A stretch of DNA of 64,000 nucleotides. Source: Candidatus Krumholzibacteriota bacterium (GTDB taxonomy: Bacteria > Krumholzibacteriota > Krumholzibacteriia > Krumholzibacteriales > Krumholzibacteriaceae). The notes beneath the pieces were generated by a model. That model did not search any database. It had not been told where the DNA came from and was given only the letters and a program-made list of their open reading frames with translations. The stretch is from contig JAFGCX010000031.1 in the NCBI GenBank assembly GCA_016932415.1, positions 6,792 through 70,791 of the forward strand, in the 5' to 3' direction. The translations under genes were made by a program, and so were the position numbers. Below are positions 1-8,279 of this stretch, piece by piece (within the stretch, counting starts at the first letter, position 1; each line of letters begins with the position of its first letter).

Positions 1-284
1 ATCCTTCCGTTGTGAGCCGTGATGACGTTTCCGAAGAAGATCTTGAGCGTGAAAGAGAGATATTCAGAAACCAGGCGCTCAAGTCGGGAAAGCCGGAAAA
101 GATACTTGATAAAATCGTTGAAGGAAAGATTGAAAAGTTCTACAGTGAGAATGTACTTCTTGAGCAGACCTATATAAAAGATGACAAGATCGTCGTCGGG
201 GATCTGATCAAGGAAGTAATAGGGAAACTTGGAGAAAACATGGTTATTAGACGTTTTGTCCGGTTCCAGCTGGGAGAGGAATAA
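1..284 (+). CDS. tsf: Elongation factor Ts, C-terminal part (5' truncated by window edge)
   Basis: EF-Ts is the nucleotide exchange factor that recycles EF-Tu-GDP. The reading frame is open from base 3 and the visible 93 residues match the conserved C-terminal part: a VSRDDV...EREREIF stretch, then GKPEKILDKIVEGKIEKF and LLEQTYIKDD. The gene begins left of the window, so the GTG at 12 is an internal codon, not a start. Its position before pyrH and frr is the usual rpsB-tsf-pyrH-frr order. A hairpin terminator follows at 328-361. Confidence 0.95.
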   Translation, partial: PSVVSRDDVSEEDLEREREIFRNQALKSGKPEKILDKIVEGKIEKFYSENVLLEQTYIKDDKIVVGDLIKEVIGKLGENMVIRRFVRFQLGEE

Positions 285-314
285 TCCTGAACGGTGAAAC
301 AGGCTAAGTGAGAC

Positions 315-323
315 TGGTATAAT
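315..323 (+). promoter_or_regulatory. Extended -10 promoter for pyrH operon
   Basis: TGGTATAAT is a perfect extended -10 element (TG-n-TATAAT, hexamer at 318-323). No good -35 lies 17 bp upstream (TGAAAC at 295-300), as is common for extended -10 promoters. Transcription would start near base 330, inside the 5' arm of the terminator hairpin, so this promoter could restart transcription for pyrH just where tsf transcription ends. Confidence 0.45.
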
Positions 324-327
324 AAAG

Positions 328-361
328 AAAGCGTGGGAATATATAATTCCTGCGCTTTTTT
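328..361 (+). terminator. Rho-independent terminator between tsf and pyrH
   Basis: Arms 329-340 and 346-357 can pair over 12 bp (10 Watson-Crick pairs and two adjacent G-T wobbles) around a 5-base ATATA loop. A T-run at 356-361 follows directly. This is a standard intrinsic terminator shape after the tsf stop at 284. Confidence 0.75.
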
Positions 362-377
362 ATGAAGGGAGATCTCG

Positions 378-1091
378 ATGACAGCGCGTCCAGAGATCAG
401 GAGAGTGCTTCTGAAAGTAAGCGGGGAGGTCTTCGGTGGGGTGGAACAGAGTATAGATCTTGATATGACAGGAGAGTTCGCATCCGATTTAAAAGAGGCG
501 CTTGAAACGGGAGTCGAGATCGCCGTGGTCGTGGGAGGTGGTAATATACTCAGGGGGTCGATGATCAGCGGAAAGAAGGTCCAGAGGATATCGGCGGACT
601 ATATGGGTATGCTCGGTACGGTCATAAACGCTCTCGCGCTCCAGGGTGTCCTGGAGGAAATGGGCGTGGAAGCAAGGGTGATGACTCCTTTCGGAGTAGG
701 ACAGGTCGCAGAACGGTTTATCAGGAGGGAAGCAGCCGGTCGTCTCCGCGAAGGGATGTTGCTGATTCTTGCCGGAGGAACGGGAAACCCTTATTTTACG
801 ACGGATACCGCGGCAGCGCTGAGAGCGGCGGAAATCGAGGCTGATATCCTGATAAAAGGGACAAAGGTGCAGGGTATCTATGACAGCGATCCAGTCAGGG
901 ATCCTTCAGCAAAACTGATAGAAGAGTTGAGTTTTTCTGAAGTACTCCGGGACGACCTTAGAGTTATGGATGGTACGGCGGTAGCATTATGCAGGGATAA
1001 CGATATTCCGATCATTGTCTTCAATATAATGGAAAAGGGAAATCTCAAGAAGGTATTACAGGGCGAAAAGATAGGATCTATCGTAAGATAA
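378..1091 (+). CDS. pyrH: UMP kinase
   Basis: Cytoplasmic uridylate kinase of the amino-acid kinase fold, converting UMP and ATP to UDP and ADP in pyrimidine nucleotide synthesis. At 237 residues it has the normal family length. Visible motifs are the N-terminal LLKVSGEVFGG loop, VVVGGGNILRG, ADYMGMLGTVINALALQ, GGTGNPYFTTDTAAALRA and the uracil/ATP-site GTKVQGIYDSDP. The ATG at 378 is preceded by GGGAG at good spacing. It heads the pyrH-frr-uppS-cdsA-dxr-rseP run and lies 10 bp from frr, so co-transcription is likely. Confidence 0.97.
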   Translation: MTARPEIRRVLLKVSGEVFGGVEQSIDLDMTGEFASDLKEALETGVEIAVVVGGGNILRGSMISGKKVQRISADYMGMLGTVINALALQGVLEEMGVEARVMTPFGVGQVAERFIRREAAGRLREGMLLILAGGTGNPYFTTDTAAALRAAEIEADILIKGTKVQGIYDSDPVRDPSAKLIEELSFSEVLRDDLRVMDGTAVALCRDNDIPIIVFNIMEKGNLKKVLQGEKIGSIVR

Positions 1092-1101
1092 GGAGGTTAA
1101 A

Positions 1102-1665
1102 ATGGATCAGATTGACAAGATATTCTCGGAAACTGAAGATCATATGAAAAAATCGATTGAGATGACAGAGATGGAATTGGCTTCTATAAGGACTGGAAAA
1201 GCATCTCCCACGCTTCTCGACAGTGTAAAGGTCGACTATTACGGGTCTTCAGTACCTCTTAAACAGATCGCAAATATCGCGATCCCCGATGCCAGACTTA
1301 TCACTGTTCAGCCCTGGGAAAAACCTATCGTAGGCGAAGTCGTGAAAGCGATACTCGCCTCGAATCTTGGACTGACTCCCCAGAGTGATGGCACCTTTAT
1401 TCGAATACCCCTGCCGCCGCTGACTGAGGAAAGAAGGATCGAACTCGTAAAGTCAGTAAAGCACATAGTGGAGGACGGAAGGATAGCGATCAGAAATATT
1501 CGGCGGGAAGCCAATGACAGGGTGAAAAAACTGGAGAAATCCCATGATATATCAGAGGACGATTCTCATAAATACCAGAAGGAAATACAGGAAATGACTG
1601 ATGAGTCGATCAAGGTACTCGACAATGTCTCTGACGTAAAAGAACAGGAAATAATGGAATTTTAA
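1102..1665 (+). CDS. frr: Ribosome recycling factor
   Basis: RRF works with EF-G and IF3 to split post-termination ribosomes. The 187-residue protein matches the usual ~185. It shows the conserved start (sequential helices with MELASIRTGKASPTLLD), the domain II stretch YYGSSVPLKQIANI, and the C-terminal helix RIAIRNIRREANDRVKKLEK. A strong AAGGAGG Shine-Dalgarno precedes the ATG. Its TAA stop overlaps the ATG of uppS (TAATG), which points to translational coupling. Confidence 0.97.
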   Translation: MDQIDKIFSETEDHMKKSIEMTEMELASIRTGKASPTLLDSVKVDYYGSSVPLKQIANIAIPDARLITVQPWEKPIVGEVVKAILASNLGLTPQSDGTFIRIPLPPLTEERRIELVKSVKHIVEDGRIAIRNIRREANDRVKKLEKSHDISEDDSHKYQKEIQEMTDESIKVLDNVSDVKEQEIMEF

Positions 1666-2456
1666 TGACGAAGTGGTGGGAGGAGACGATCGGGACTGAG
1701 ATGAAAGAAGAAGAAATAGAAAATGAGATAGAAGCCCTTAAAAAGACAAAAGGACTGCCGGAACATATAGCGATAATCATGGATGGAAACGGCAGGTGGG
1801 CCAGGAAAAGGAAATTGCCCCGGATCGCCGGACACAGGTCGGGAAGGGAATCAGTCCGCACGACCGTCCAGACATGCGCCAGGATAGGAATACCTGTCCT
1901 TTCCCTCTACACATTCTCGCTTGAAAACTGGAACAGGCCCGCGGGGGAAGTAAAAGCACTTATGTCGTTTCTAAGGAGAGTCCTTGAATCTGAATTCCTT
2001 GAACTCGACAAGAACAACATTCAGCTGAGGGCCATGGGAAGGCTCGACCTCCTCCCGAAGTCGACTAAAAAAGTCCTGGACGAGACGATTGAAAAGCTGT
2101 CCCGAAACGATGGAATGATCCTTAATCTATGTCTGAGTTACAGCGGCAGGGCCGAGATCGTCGATTCGGTGAAAGGGATCGCCCGTGATCTGATCGAAGG
2201 GAAAATCCAGGTCGATTCGATCGATGAGACACTTTTCAGGCAGTACCTTTACTCTCCCGATCTGCCCGATCCGGATCTTCTGATCAGAAGCAGTGGGGAA
2301 TTGAGAATAAGCAACTTCCTTCTCTGGCAGATAGCCTATTCCGAAATTTTCGTCACGGATGTCCTCTGGCCCGATTTTCGGGAAGAGCACCTGTTGAAAG
2401 CTATCAATGAGTATCTGTGCCGTGATCGAAGATTCGGGGGTTTAAAAAGCAGGTAA
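1665..2456 (+). CDS. uppS: Isoprenyl transferase (undecaprenyl diphosphate synthase)
   Basis: Cis-prenyltransferase that adds isopentenyl diphosphate to farnesyl diphosphate to build the C55 carrier lipid for peptidoglycan and O-antigen. Family signatures are present: IAIIMDGNGRWA with the catalytic Asp, HRSGRESVR, SLYTFSLENWNRP, and the C-terminal DPDLLIRSSGELRISNFLLW. At 263 residues it carries about 30 extra acidic N-terminal residues. The start at 1665 overlaps the frr stop by one base; an in-frame ATG at 1701 is an alternative with a less acidic leader. Confidence 0.95.
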   Translation: MTKWWEETIGTEMKEEEIENEIEALKKTKGLPEHIAIIMDGNGRWARKRKLPRIAGHRSGRESVRTTVQTCARIGIPVLSLYTFSLENWNRPAGEVKALMSFLRRVLESEFLELDKNNIQLRAMGRLDLLPKSTKKVLDETIEKLSRNDGMILNLCLSYSGRAEIVDSVKGIARDLIEGKIQVDSIDETLFRQYLYSPDLPDPDLLIRSSGELRISNFLLWQIAYSEIFVTDVLWPDFREEHLLKAINEYLCRDRRFGGLKSR

Positions 2457-2461
2457 TAGGG

Positions 2462-3340
2462 ATGAACGAAGATCATTCGGGCAGAGCCGGGAAGGCTGAA
2501 AAGTCCGGCGGCAAAAAAAGTACGATCCTTGACAGGCTGATAATGTCAGCGATATTCATTCCATGTTTTTTGATCACGGCAAGAAGAGGGGGGATCTATT
2601 ACCTGATCCTGATCGATATGATCATCCTCGTGGGATTGTGGGAATTCTACCGGATGATGGAAGCAAAAGGGTTAAAACCATACAAGATAATAGGTATCCT
2701 GAGTGGAATAGCGCTTCCATGGTATATTTTCTTTCAGCAGGGTGTGTACGCCAACCTCCTTCTGACAGTCATCTTTATAGGAATTATGACGAGTGAACTC
2801 TGGAGAAAGGAAAAAGAAAGGGCTGTCTATCATATCTCCGTCACGATCTTTGGAGTCTTCTATGTCGCGTGGCTGGGAAGTCATTTTATACTCGTCCGCG
2901 AACTGCCGCAGATCCTCGGGCAGGATTATTCTGCTGGTTATTCATATGTCGTAATGATATTCGCTCTGACATGGAGCTATGACACGGGAGCTTATACGAC
3001 AGGAAGGCTCTTTGGCAGGCACAAGTTATTTCCCTCGGTCTCGCCCGGCAAGACTGTCGAGGGCTCTATCGGGGGAGTCTTCTTCTCGATCGGTGGTATA
3101 TTCATCGTCAGGGCTATAATGGCTCCTTACATCGGATGGATCGACGCAGTTCTTCTCGCCGTTGTAGCCTCTGTAATAGGACAGATCGGCGACCTGGTCG
3201 AATCGATGCTGAAAAGAGATGTCGATGTAAAGGATTCTTCCGAGACTATTCCCGGACACGGGGGAGTACTTGACAGGTTCGATTCAGTCCTGTTTACTGC
3301 TCCGGTGATATATTATCTGCTCAGATACTATTTGTTCTGA
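2462..3340 (+). CDS. cdsA: Phosphatidate cytidylyltransferase
   Basis: Integral inner-membrane enzyme making CDP-diacylglycerol from phosphatidic acid and CTP, the entry to phospholipid synthesis. The 292-residue protein has a polar 25-residue N-terminus followed by multiple hydrophobic segments. The C-terminal CDS signature is seen: SPGKTVEGSIGG, GDLVESMLKRDVDVKDSS and PGHGGVLDRFDS. It begins 5 bp after uppS, the classic neighbour, and precedes dxr by 20 bp. Confidence 0.96.
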   Translation: MNEDHSGRAGKAEKSGGKKSTILDRLIMSAIFIPCFLITARRGGIYYLILIDMIILVGLWEFYRMMEAKGLKPYKIIGILSGIALPWYIFFQQGVYANLLLTVIFIGIMTSELWRKEKERAVYHISVTIFGVFYVAWLGSHFILVRELPQILGQDYSAGYSYVVMIFALTWSYDTGAYTTGRLFGRHKLFPSVSPGKTVEGSIGGVFFSIGGIFIVRAIMAPYIGWIDAVLLAVVASVIGQIGDLVESMLKRDVDVKDSSETIPGHGGVLDRFDSVLFTAPVIYYLLRYYLF

Positions 3341-3360
3341 TTACAGAGAAGGTAGCTACT

Positions 3361-4524
3361 TTGAAAAAAGTCGTCATTCTTGGTTCGACCGGATCGATAG
3401 GTAGAGCCGCGGTAGAGATCATTTCCCAGGCAAGTGATGATTTTGTCATAACGGGCCTGGCCGCGGAAAGCAATATCAATCAGATGCAGGAACAGCTTGC
3501 CGATTTTCCCGACGCATTTTTCTCGCTATACAGCGAGGCGGCTCTGAACAGGTTGATCAAAAAGGATCCTCTTCTTGGAAAAAGGGAGAGGGGGTCGGGA
3601 TCGGATGGAGTCCTTGCCCTTGTAGAGGAAGGTGCCGCCGATATTGTGATAAATGCCATGGTAGGGATCTCGGGCCTGTTGCCGACGATCAAAGCTCTTG
3701 AAATGGGTAGCAGCGTAGCTCTGGCAAACAAAGAGGCTCTCGTAACCGGTGGTCATATAATAAACGACCTGATCCAGAATACTGCGGGACGGATCATACC
3801 GGTCGACAGTGAGCATTTCTCGCTTTCGCGATGCCTGAGGGGCAACAGGGAAGATACTCTGGAGATCATCCTGACCGCTTCAGGAGGACCTTTTTATAAA
3901 AGGGATATGACGGGCCTGTCAGACGTAACGGTAGAAGAAGTGCTCGACCATCCCACATGGAAAATGGGCAAAAAAGTCACCGTCGATTCGGCTCATCTTA
4001 TCAACAAGGGACTTGAAGTAATAGAAGCGCACTGGCTTTTCGATTTCCCGTATGATTCGATAGGCGTGGTAATTCATCCTCAATCGATCGTGCATTCCCT
4101 TACCAGGATGAAAGATGGTTCGCTTCTGGCTCATCTCGGACCAGCGGATATGCGTCTTCCCATAATCAATGCCCTGTATTATCCCGTCGTAGCTCAATAT
4201 CCGTGGGAACCACTGTCGGTAAATGATTTTGGAAGGCTTGATTTCGTCCAGTTTGAGAGGAAGGATTATCCAGGGTTCGATATCGTAATGCAGGCGGCGA
4301 AAGCCGGAGGCACCGCGCCGACCGTTCTAAATGCCGCTGATGAAGTAGCCGTCTCATCTTTTTTATCAGGAAAGACGGGATTTATGACGATTATAGATTG
4401 GATAAGAGAAGCGCTGGACGCGCATATTCCGTCTGAAGCTTCCTCTCTCGAAGATATTATTGAAGCGGACAGATGGACAAGAAGGTTTTTGAGTGAAAGA
4501 CATAAAGATGCTGTTATAACCTGA
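3361..4524 (+). CDS. dxr: 1-deoxy-D-xylulose 5-phosphate reductoisomerase
   Basis: NADPH-dependent second enzyme of the MEP isoprenoid pathway, converting DXP to 2-C-methyl-D-erythritol 4-phosphate. Length 387 is typical. The N-terminal Rossmann motif LGSTGSIGRAAVEI, ALANKEALVTGG and the metal-binding PVDSEHFSL are all visible, as is the conserved HPTWKMGKKVTVDSA block. The start is TTG at 3361 with an AGAAGG-type ribosome site upstream. It supplies the precursors used by UppS in the same operon. Confidence 0.97.
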   Translation: MKKVVILGSTGSIGRAAVEIISQASDDFVITGLAAESNINQMQEQLADFPDAFFSLYSEAALNRLIKKDPLLGKRERGSGSDGVLALVEEGAADIVINAMVGISGLLPTIKALEMGSSVALANKEALVTGGHIINDLIQNTAGRIIPVDSEHFSLSRCLRGNREDTLEIILTASGGPFYKRDMTGLSDVTVEEVLDHPTWKMGKKVTVDSAHLINKGLEVIEAHWLFDFPYDSIGVVIHPQSIVHSLTRMKDGSLLAHLGPADMRLPIINALYYPVVAQYPWEPLSVNDFGRLDFVQFERKDYPGFDIVMQAAKAGGTAPTVLNAADEVAVSSFLSGKTGFMTIIDWIREALDAHIPSEASSLEDIIEADRWTRRFLSERHKDAVIT

Positions 4525-4534
4525 TGGAGGTTCC

Positions 4535-5875
4535 ATGTTTCTAACAATAATCGCTTTTGTTTTTGTCTTGAGTATTGTTGTCCTGGTTCATGAACTGGGT
4601 CATTTTCTCGTGGCAAAGTTGAACGGGATTTACGTCATAACTTTTTCAATCGGTTTCGGCCCGAAAATACTCAGGTTCAAGTACGGGGAGACGGAATATG
4701 CGCTTTCAGCGCTTCCATTCGGCGGATACGTAAAATTTGCCGGAGAAAACGAGGGAGAAGAAGACAAGGAAGACGATTTCGAGAAGGATATTCCGGAAGA
4801 GAGACTGTATAAAAGCAAAAAGCCTGTCCAGAGGATGTCTGTTGTCCTCGCGGGACCGGCGATGAACGCGATTCTGGCTATCGTCCTTTACATATCGACT
4901 ATATGGATACAGGGCATCTTCGTGAGGAATCCTGGCGATGTGGTCAGTGGTGTCATTGATGATTCTCCCGCCGCCGTGGCTGGCTTTCAGACGGGAGACA
5001 GGATTATAGAGATCAACTCGAAGATTTTAAAACCCGGCGAGGAGATAAGCGACCTGGTCGATTACACTGAAGGCGCGAGTTCCACATTCCGGTTTTTAAG
5101 AGGGATCGACACTCTTACCGCGCAAGTGACGCCCGAATGGAATGAGGAAGCGGGCCGGCTTACGATAGGGATCTTTTCGAGCAGCAGGCCGATAATCGGG
5201 GACGTAAAAAAGGACAGTCCGGCTTATAAAGCCGGGATCCGTAGCGGTGCGCTAATCCTGGCCATGAATGATACGACTGTCTATACCTACCTTGAAATGG
5301 CAGAGAAAATCTATTCGCGCAACGGGATCCCGATAGAATTCAAGTGGGAACTCAATGGGGAGATACACAGTTCCGTGATCACTCCCACATCGATGGACGC
5401 TCCATCAGGAGGAGAAAAACTCGATGTGATCCAGGTCGGCGCGATCGGTGTAGGGGAGTTTTACGAGAAGCAGAGAGTCTCTTTTCCCGTTGCCGTCAAA
5501 TACGGGGCGAAGGCTTTCAGCAACCTCTTCGTGTCGATAATGAGTTTTCTCGGCAAACTGGTTACGGGAAAAGCCACACTCAAGGCTGTCGGAGGGCCGA
5601 TAAGAGTCGGTGTCATGGCGGGGGATATGATCAGATGGGGATTCAGCTATCTGATTAACTTCCTGGCGTTTTTCTCGATGAACCTGGCGATCTTCAATCT
5701 GTTGCCGATCCTTCCATTTGACGGAGGCCATTTCGTCATTTTTGTGGTCGAGGCTCTGACCGGGTATAAACCCGGACCGAAGGTTCAGAATGTGATGGCC
5801 CAGACAGGATTTATCATCCTGATAATTCTAATGGTGTTCATACTTTTCCTTGATCTGTTCAATCTTGTGAGGTGA
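4535..5875 (+). CDS. rseP: RseP-type site-2 protease (M50 family, two PDZ domains)
   Basis: Intramembrane zinc protease that cleaves anti-sigma factors or signal-peptide remnants in the inner membrane. The first membrane helix carries HELGH (His19, Glu20, His23); the last region carries the NLLPILPFDGG motif supplying the third metal ligand. Two PDZ-like segments lie roughly at residues 125-200 and 205-290. At 446 residues it matches RseP. Its site before an Omp85 gene follows the common dxr-rseP-bamA order. The anti-sigma factor at 27.0 kb is a possible but unproven substrate. Confidence 0.95.
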   Translation: MFLTIIAFVFVLSIVVLVHELGHFLVAKLNGIYVITFSIGFGPKILRFKYGETEYALSALPFGGYVKFAGENEGEEDKEDDFEKDIPEERLYKSKKPVQRMSVVLAGPAMNAILAIVLYISTIWIQGIFVRNPGDVVSGVIDDSPAAVAGFQTGDRIIEINSKILKPGEEISDLVDYTEGASSTFRFLRGIDTLTAQVTPEWNEEAGRLTIGIFSSSRPIIGDVKKDSPAYKAGIRSGALILAMNDTTVYTYLEMAEKIYSRNGIPIEFKWELNGEIHSSVITPTSMDAPSGGEKLDVIQVGAIGVGEFYEKQRVSFPVAVKYGAKAFSNLFVSIMSFLGKLVTGKATLKAVGGPIRVGVMAGDMIRWGFSYLINFLAFFSMNLAIFNLLPILPFDGGHFVIFVVEALTGYKPGPKVQNVMAQTGFIILIILMVFILFLDLFNLVR

Positions 5876-6232
5876 TCACGGCTTTTCACGTTCAATGAGT
5901 AGTTCGATTCTGCTGAAAACGGCATGCCATCTCTCAGGGTTTTCCTTCAGGCTGTCAATTGTCCTGAGGATCCTTTCCTTATCGACACCTTCTTTGAGGG
6001 TATCCCATTTTTTTAGGCTGTCAGACGGATTATCTTGGAGATTTTTCTCTAATTCGTTTATTTTTACGTAGAGTTGGACAATATACCGTTCATCGGCTGT
6101 CAGAGTAAAATCCTTTTCCGGAGTTTTACCACCCGGGTTATCGCAGCCCGCGTGAAGAACAAGGAAGACCTGAATGACAGGAATGAAGATCAGTGATCTT
6201 ATCCTCGAAATATTGCGAAACAAAGAACTCAT
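5876..6232 (-). CDS. Small predicted lipoprotein, DUF4296-like
   Basis: 118 residues: a charged N-terminus, a hydrophobic stretch, then LHAGC, a lipobox with Cys near position 30. The mature part is short, helical and charged, with a repeated RYIVQLY.KINELE and LRTIDSLKENPERW pattern. This recalls the DUF4296 lipoproteins of Bacteroidota, but I cannot confirm the family. The stop abuts the rseP stop with no gap (tail to tail), and the start faces the Omp85 gene across an 89 bp divergent gap. The lipobox and clean fit between neighbours support a real gene of unknown function. Confidence 0.7.
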   Translation of the reverse strand: MSSLFRNISRIRSLIFIPVIQVFLVLHAGCDNPGGKTPEKDFTLTADERYIVQLYVKINELEKNLQDNPSDSLKKWDTLKEGVDKERILRTIDSLKENPERWHAVFSRIELLIEREKP

Positions 6233-6321
6233 GCTTTATCCGTGGTTGGTAGTTTCAATACAGTCTCACGAGATCCAGAGTAAGACATCATATCGCCACG
6301 TGAAGAACTTAAATATAAAAT

Positions 6322-8265
6322 ATGAAGTTGTCAATTAATATGGTGGCGAGGACAATCAATCAGAATTCTGGAAGAATCGTCATTATACTTTTTCTTGTAA
6401 TGCTGATCGCCGGATATTCCTCCGATCTGTTATCAGATGATTTCGGTCTCGATCTCCCTTACGTCAAAAGGATCGTCATACTTGGCAACGTGACTTTTGA
6501 CGACGGTATTCTCAAAAAGAGGATGAGGACCAGGGAAGCACGTTATTATAATATCTTCAACAAGCCACGTTTCAGAAGGGATTTCATCCGAAGGGACCTT
6601 GAAAGCCTGAAGACTTTCTATAGACTTAACGGATTTTTCGAAGTCACCGTTAATCTCGAGTCCATAGACAGGGATAAAAAGGGGAATCACGTCACATTAC
6701 GTATCTTGGTGAATGAAGGTCCGCAATCGATTGTACGCAGTCTGCATTTTTCCGATCAGGATGCAGTCGCTCCGGAAACGCTGATAAAAGGCCTCAGACT
6801 TACAAAAGGTATGCCTTATAACCCGAACCTGGTGGAGACGGACAGGTACACCCTTTTCAGCCATTTTTTCAGAAAGGGATATCTTGGCGCGATGGTCGCC
6901 TGCAATACGAGGGTAGATTCAACGGATATTGATATATCGTGGGAAATTGCTCCAGGATCCCCGGTCAGAGTGGAGAAGATAGACATAAGCGGAAACCAGA
7001 AGGTCCGGGATGAGCTGATCCGAAGGGAATTAAAGATAGGATCGGGACAGTATTTTCAGCTCCGGAAAATAATCGAAAGCAAACAGAACCTTTATGATAC
7101 GGGATGTTTCAGCTCGGTGGAGATAGAACCCAAAGCGTTGGATGTTGATAGCGGAAAAGTCGATCTTCAGTTACAGGTCAGGGAAAGGAAGATGGGATAT
7201 CTCGAATCGGGTCTCGGTGTCGGAAATGTTCACGCTAACAGGGTCTTTGCCGAATGGGGGCAGAGGAATCTTCTGGGACGGGGATACGCGCTGGATATCA
7301 AAACGGCTTTTGCTTTCAGGATCTTCGAGGATAACAAGTATGCATTATCGGACGTCAAGTTTGAGAATAAATATCAACGGCACGAAGGCGAACTTAGATT
7401 CCCGCACATCCTGTCGACATGGAACACTTTTTCAGTGGGATCTTTTTACGAACGCGACGCCACAGTGGAACCGGTTATTGTCGAAGCGATCAGTTTTAAC
7501 GGTACCGTATCGCGCAGGATCTCAAGGCAGACTTCACTTCTTCTTGGATATGTCTATGAAAAAATAAGAAGGCAGGATGCTATCGATGAAAAGGAAAGGT
7601 CACTTCGAAGGTCACTCGATTTTACTTACCACAGAGATACGAGGGATTTCTATTTTAATCCGCGGCGGGGAAGATACATCGCGCTTGAGGCGAGATACGC
7701 CGGTGGGATCCTCGGGGGAGACGATCATTACTATTCCATAGTACCGTCATTTCAGGATTATCGCCGCCTGTCAGAAGAGACGGTCCTTGCGTACAGGGTA
7801 AGGGCCGGTTACGCAAAAGCTTTTGGAGATAGCCGGGATACCGGGTTGCCGATCGAAAGCAGGTTTTTCCTCGGAGGAGGTAACTCTGTCAGGGGTTACC
7901 GCGAAAACACACTGGGACCTCTTAACAGCACGGGAACAGCCAGGGGAGGCAACATCATGCTTCTGGCGAATATTGAGATGAGGTTTCCACTGCCAGTGAT
8001 CTCAAAATATAACTTCGGAGGAGCATTCTTCCTGGATGGCGGAAATGTCTGGGACTCCGTTTCCGATATAAAATTTGAAGAATTTGTTTTCATGAAGGAA
8101 AGATCCGATATATCGACCGCGGATTTCAGGTACAGTGCCGGTTTTGGATTGAGGTACTACACTCCGGTAGGACCTATCAGAATAGACGCGGGATTTCCGA
8201 TAACCCGGCCCGTAGACATCGATTACGATTACTGGATCCACATCAGCCTCGGACAGATCTTTTAA
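6322..8265 (+). CDS. Omp85 family outer-membrane assembly protein (BamA/TamA-like)
   Basis: Outer-membrane barrel that inserts or exports proteins across the outer membrane. The 647 residues comprise a hydrophobic signal segment (about 17-35), about three POTRA modules (roughly 48-290), and a 16-strand-type barrel with the lid-lock motif SVRGY (Arg524-Tyr526) and a C-terminal GPIRIDAGF...SLGQIF ending in Phe. Its place after rseP is that of bamA, but three POTRAs and the following tamB fit TamA better; if no other BamA exists in the genome it may serve both roles. No strong ribosome site precedes ATG 6322. Confidence 0.9.
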   Translation: MKLSINMVARTINQNSGRIVIILFLVMLIAGYSSDLLSDDFGLDLPYVKRIVILGNVTFDDGILKKRMRTREARYYNIFNKPRFRRDFIRRDLESLKTFYRLNGFFEVTVNLESIDRDKKGNHVTLRILVNEGPQSIVRSLHFSDQDAVAPETLIKGLRLTKGMPYNPNLVETDRYTLFSHFFRKGYLGAMVACNTRVDSTDIDISWEIAPGSPVRVEKIDISGNQKVRDELIRRELKIGSGQYFQLRKIIESKQNLYDTGCFSSVEIEPKALDVDSGKVDLQLQVRERKMGYLESGLGVGNVHANRVFAEWGQRNLLGRGYALDIKTAFAFRIFEDNKYALSDVKFENKYQRHEGELRFPHILSTWNTFSVGSFYERDATVEPVIVEAISFNGTVSRRISRQTSLLLGYVYEKIRRQDAIDEKERSLRRSLDFTYHRDTRDFYFNPRRGRYIALEARYAGGILGGDDHYYSIVPSFQDYRRLSEETVLAYRVRAGYAKAFGDSRDTGLPIESRFFLGGGNSVRGYRENTLGPLNSTGTARGGNIMLLANIEMRFPLPVISKYNFGGAFFLDGGNVWDSVSDIKFEEFVFMKERSDISTADFRYSAGFGLRYYTPVGPIRIDAGFPITRPVDIDYDYWIHISLGQIF

Positions 8266-8279
8266 CGGAGCCAAGGGAT

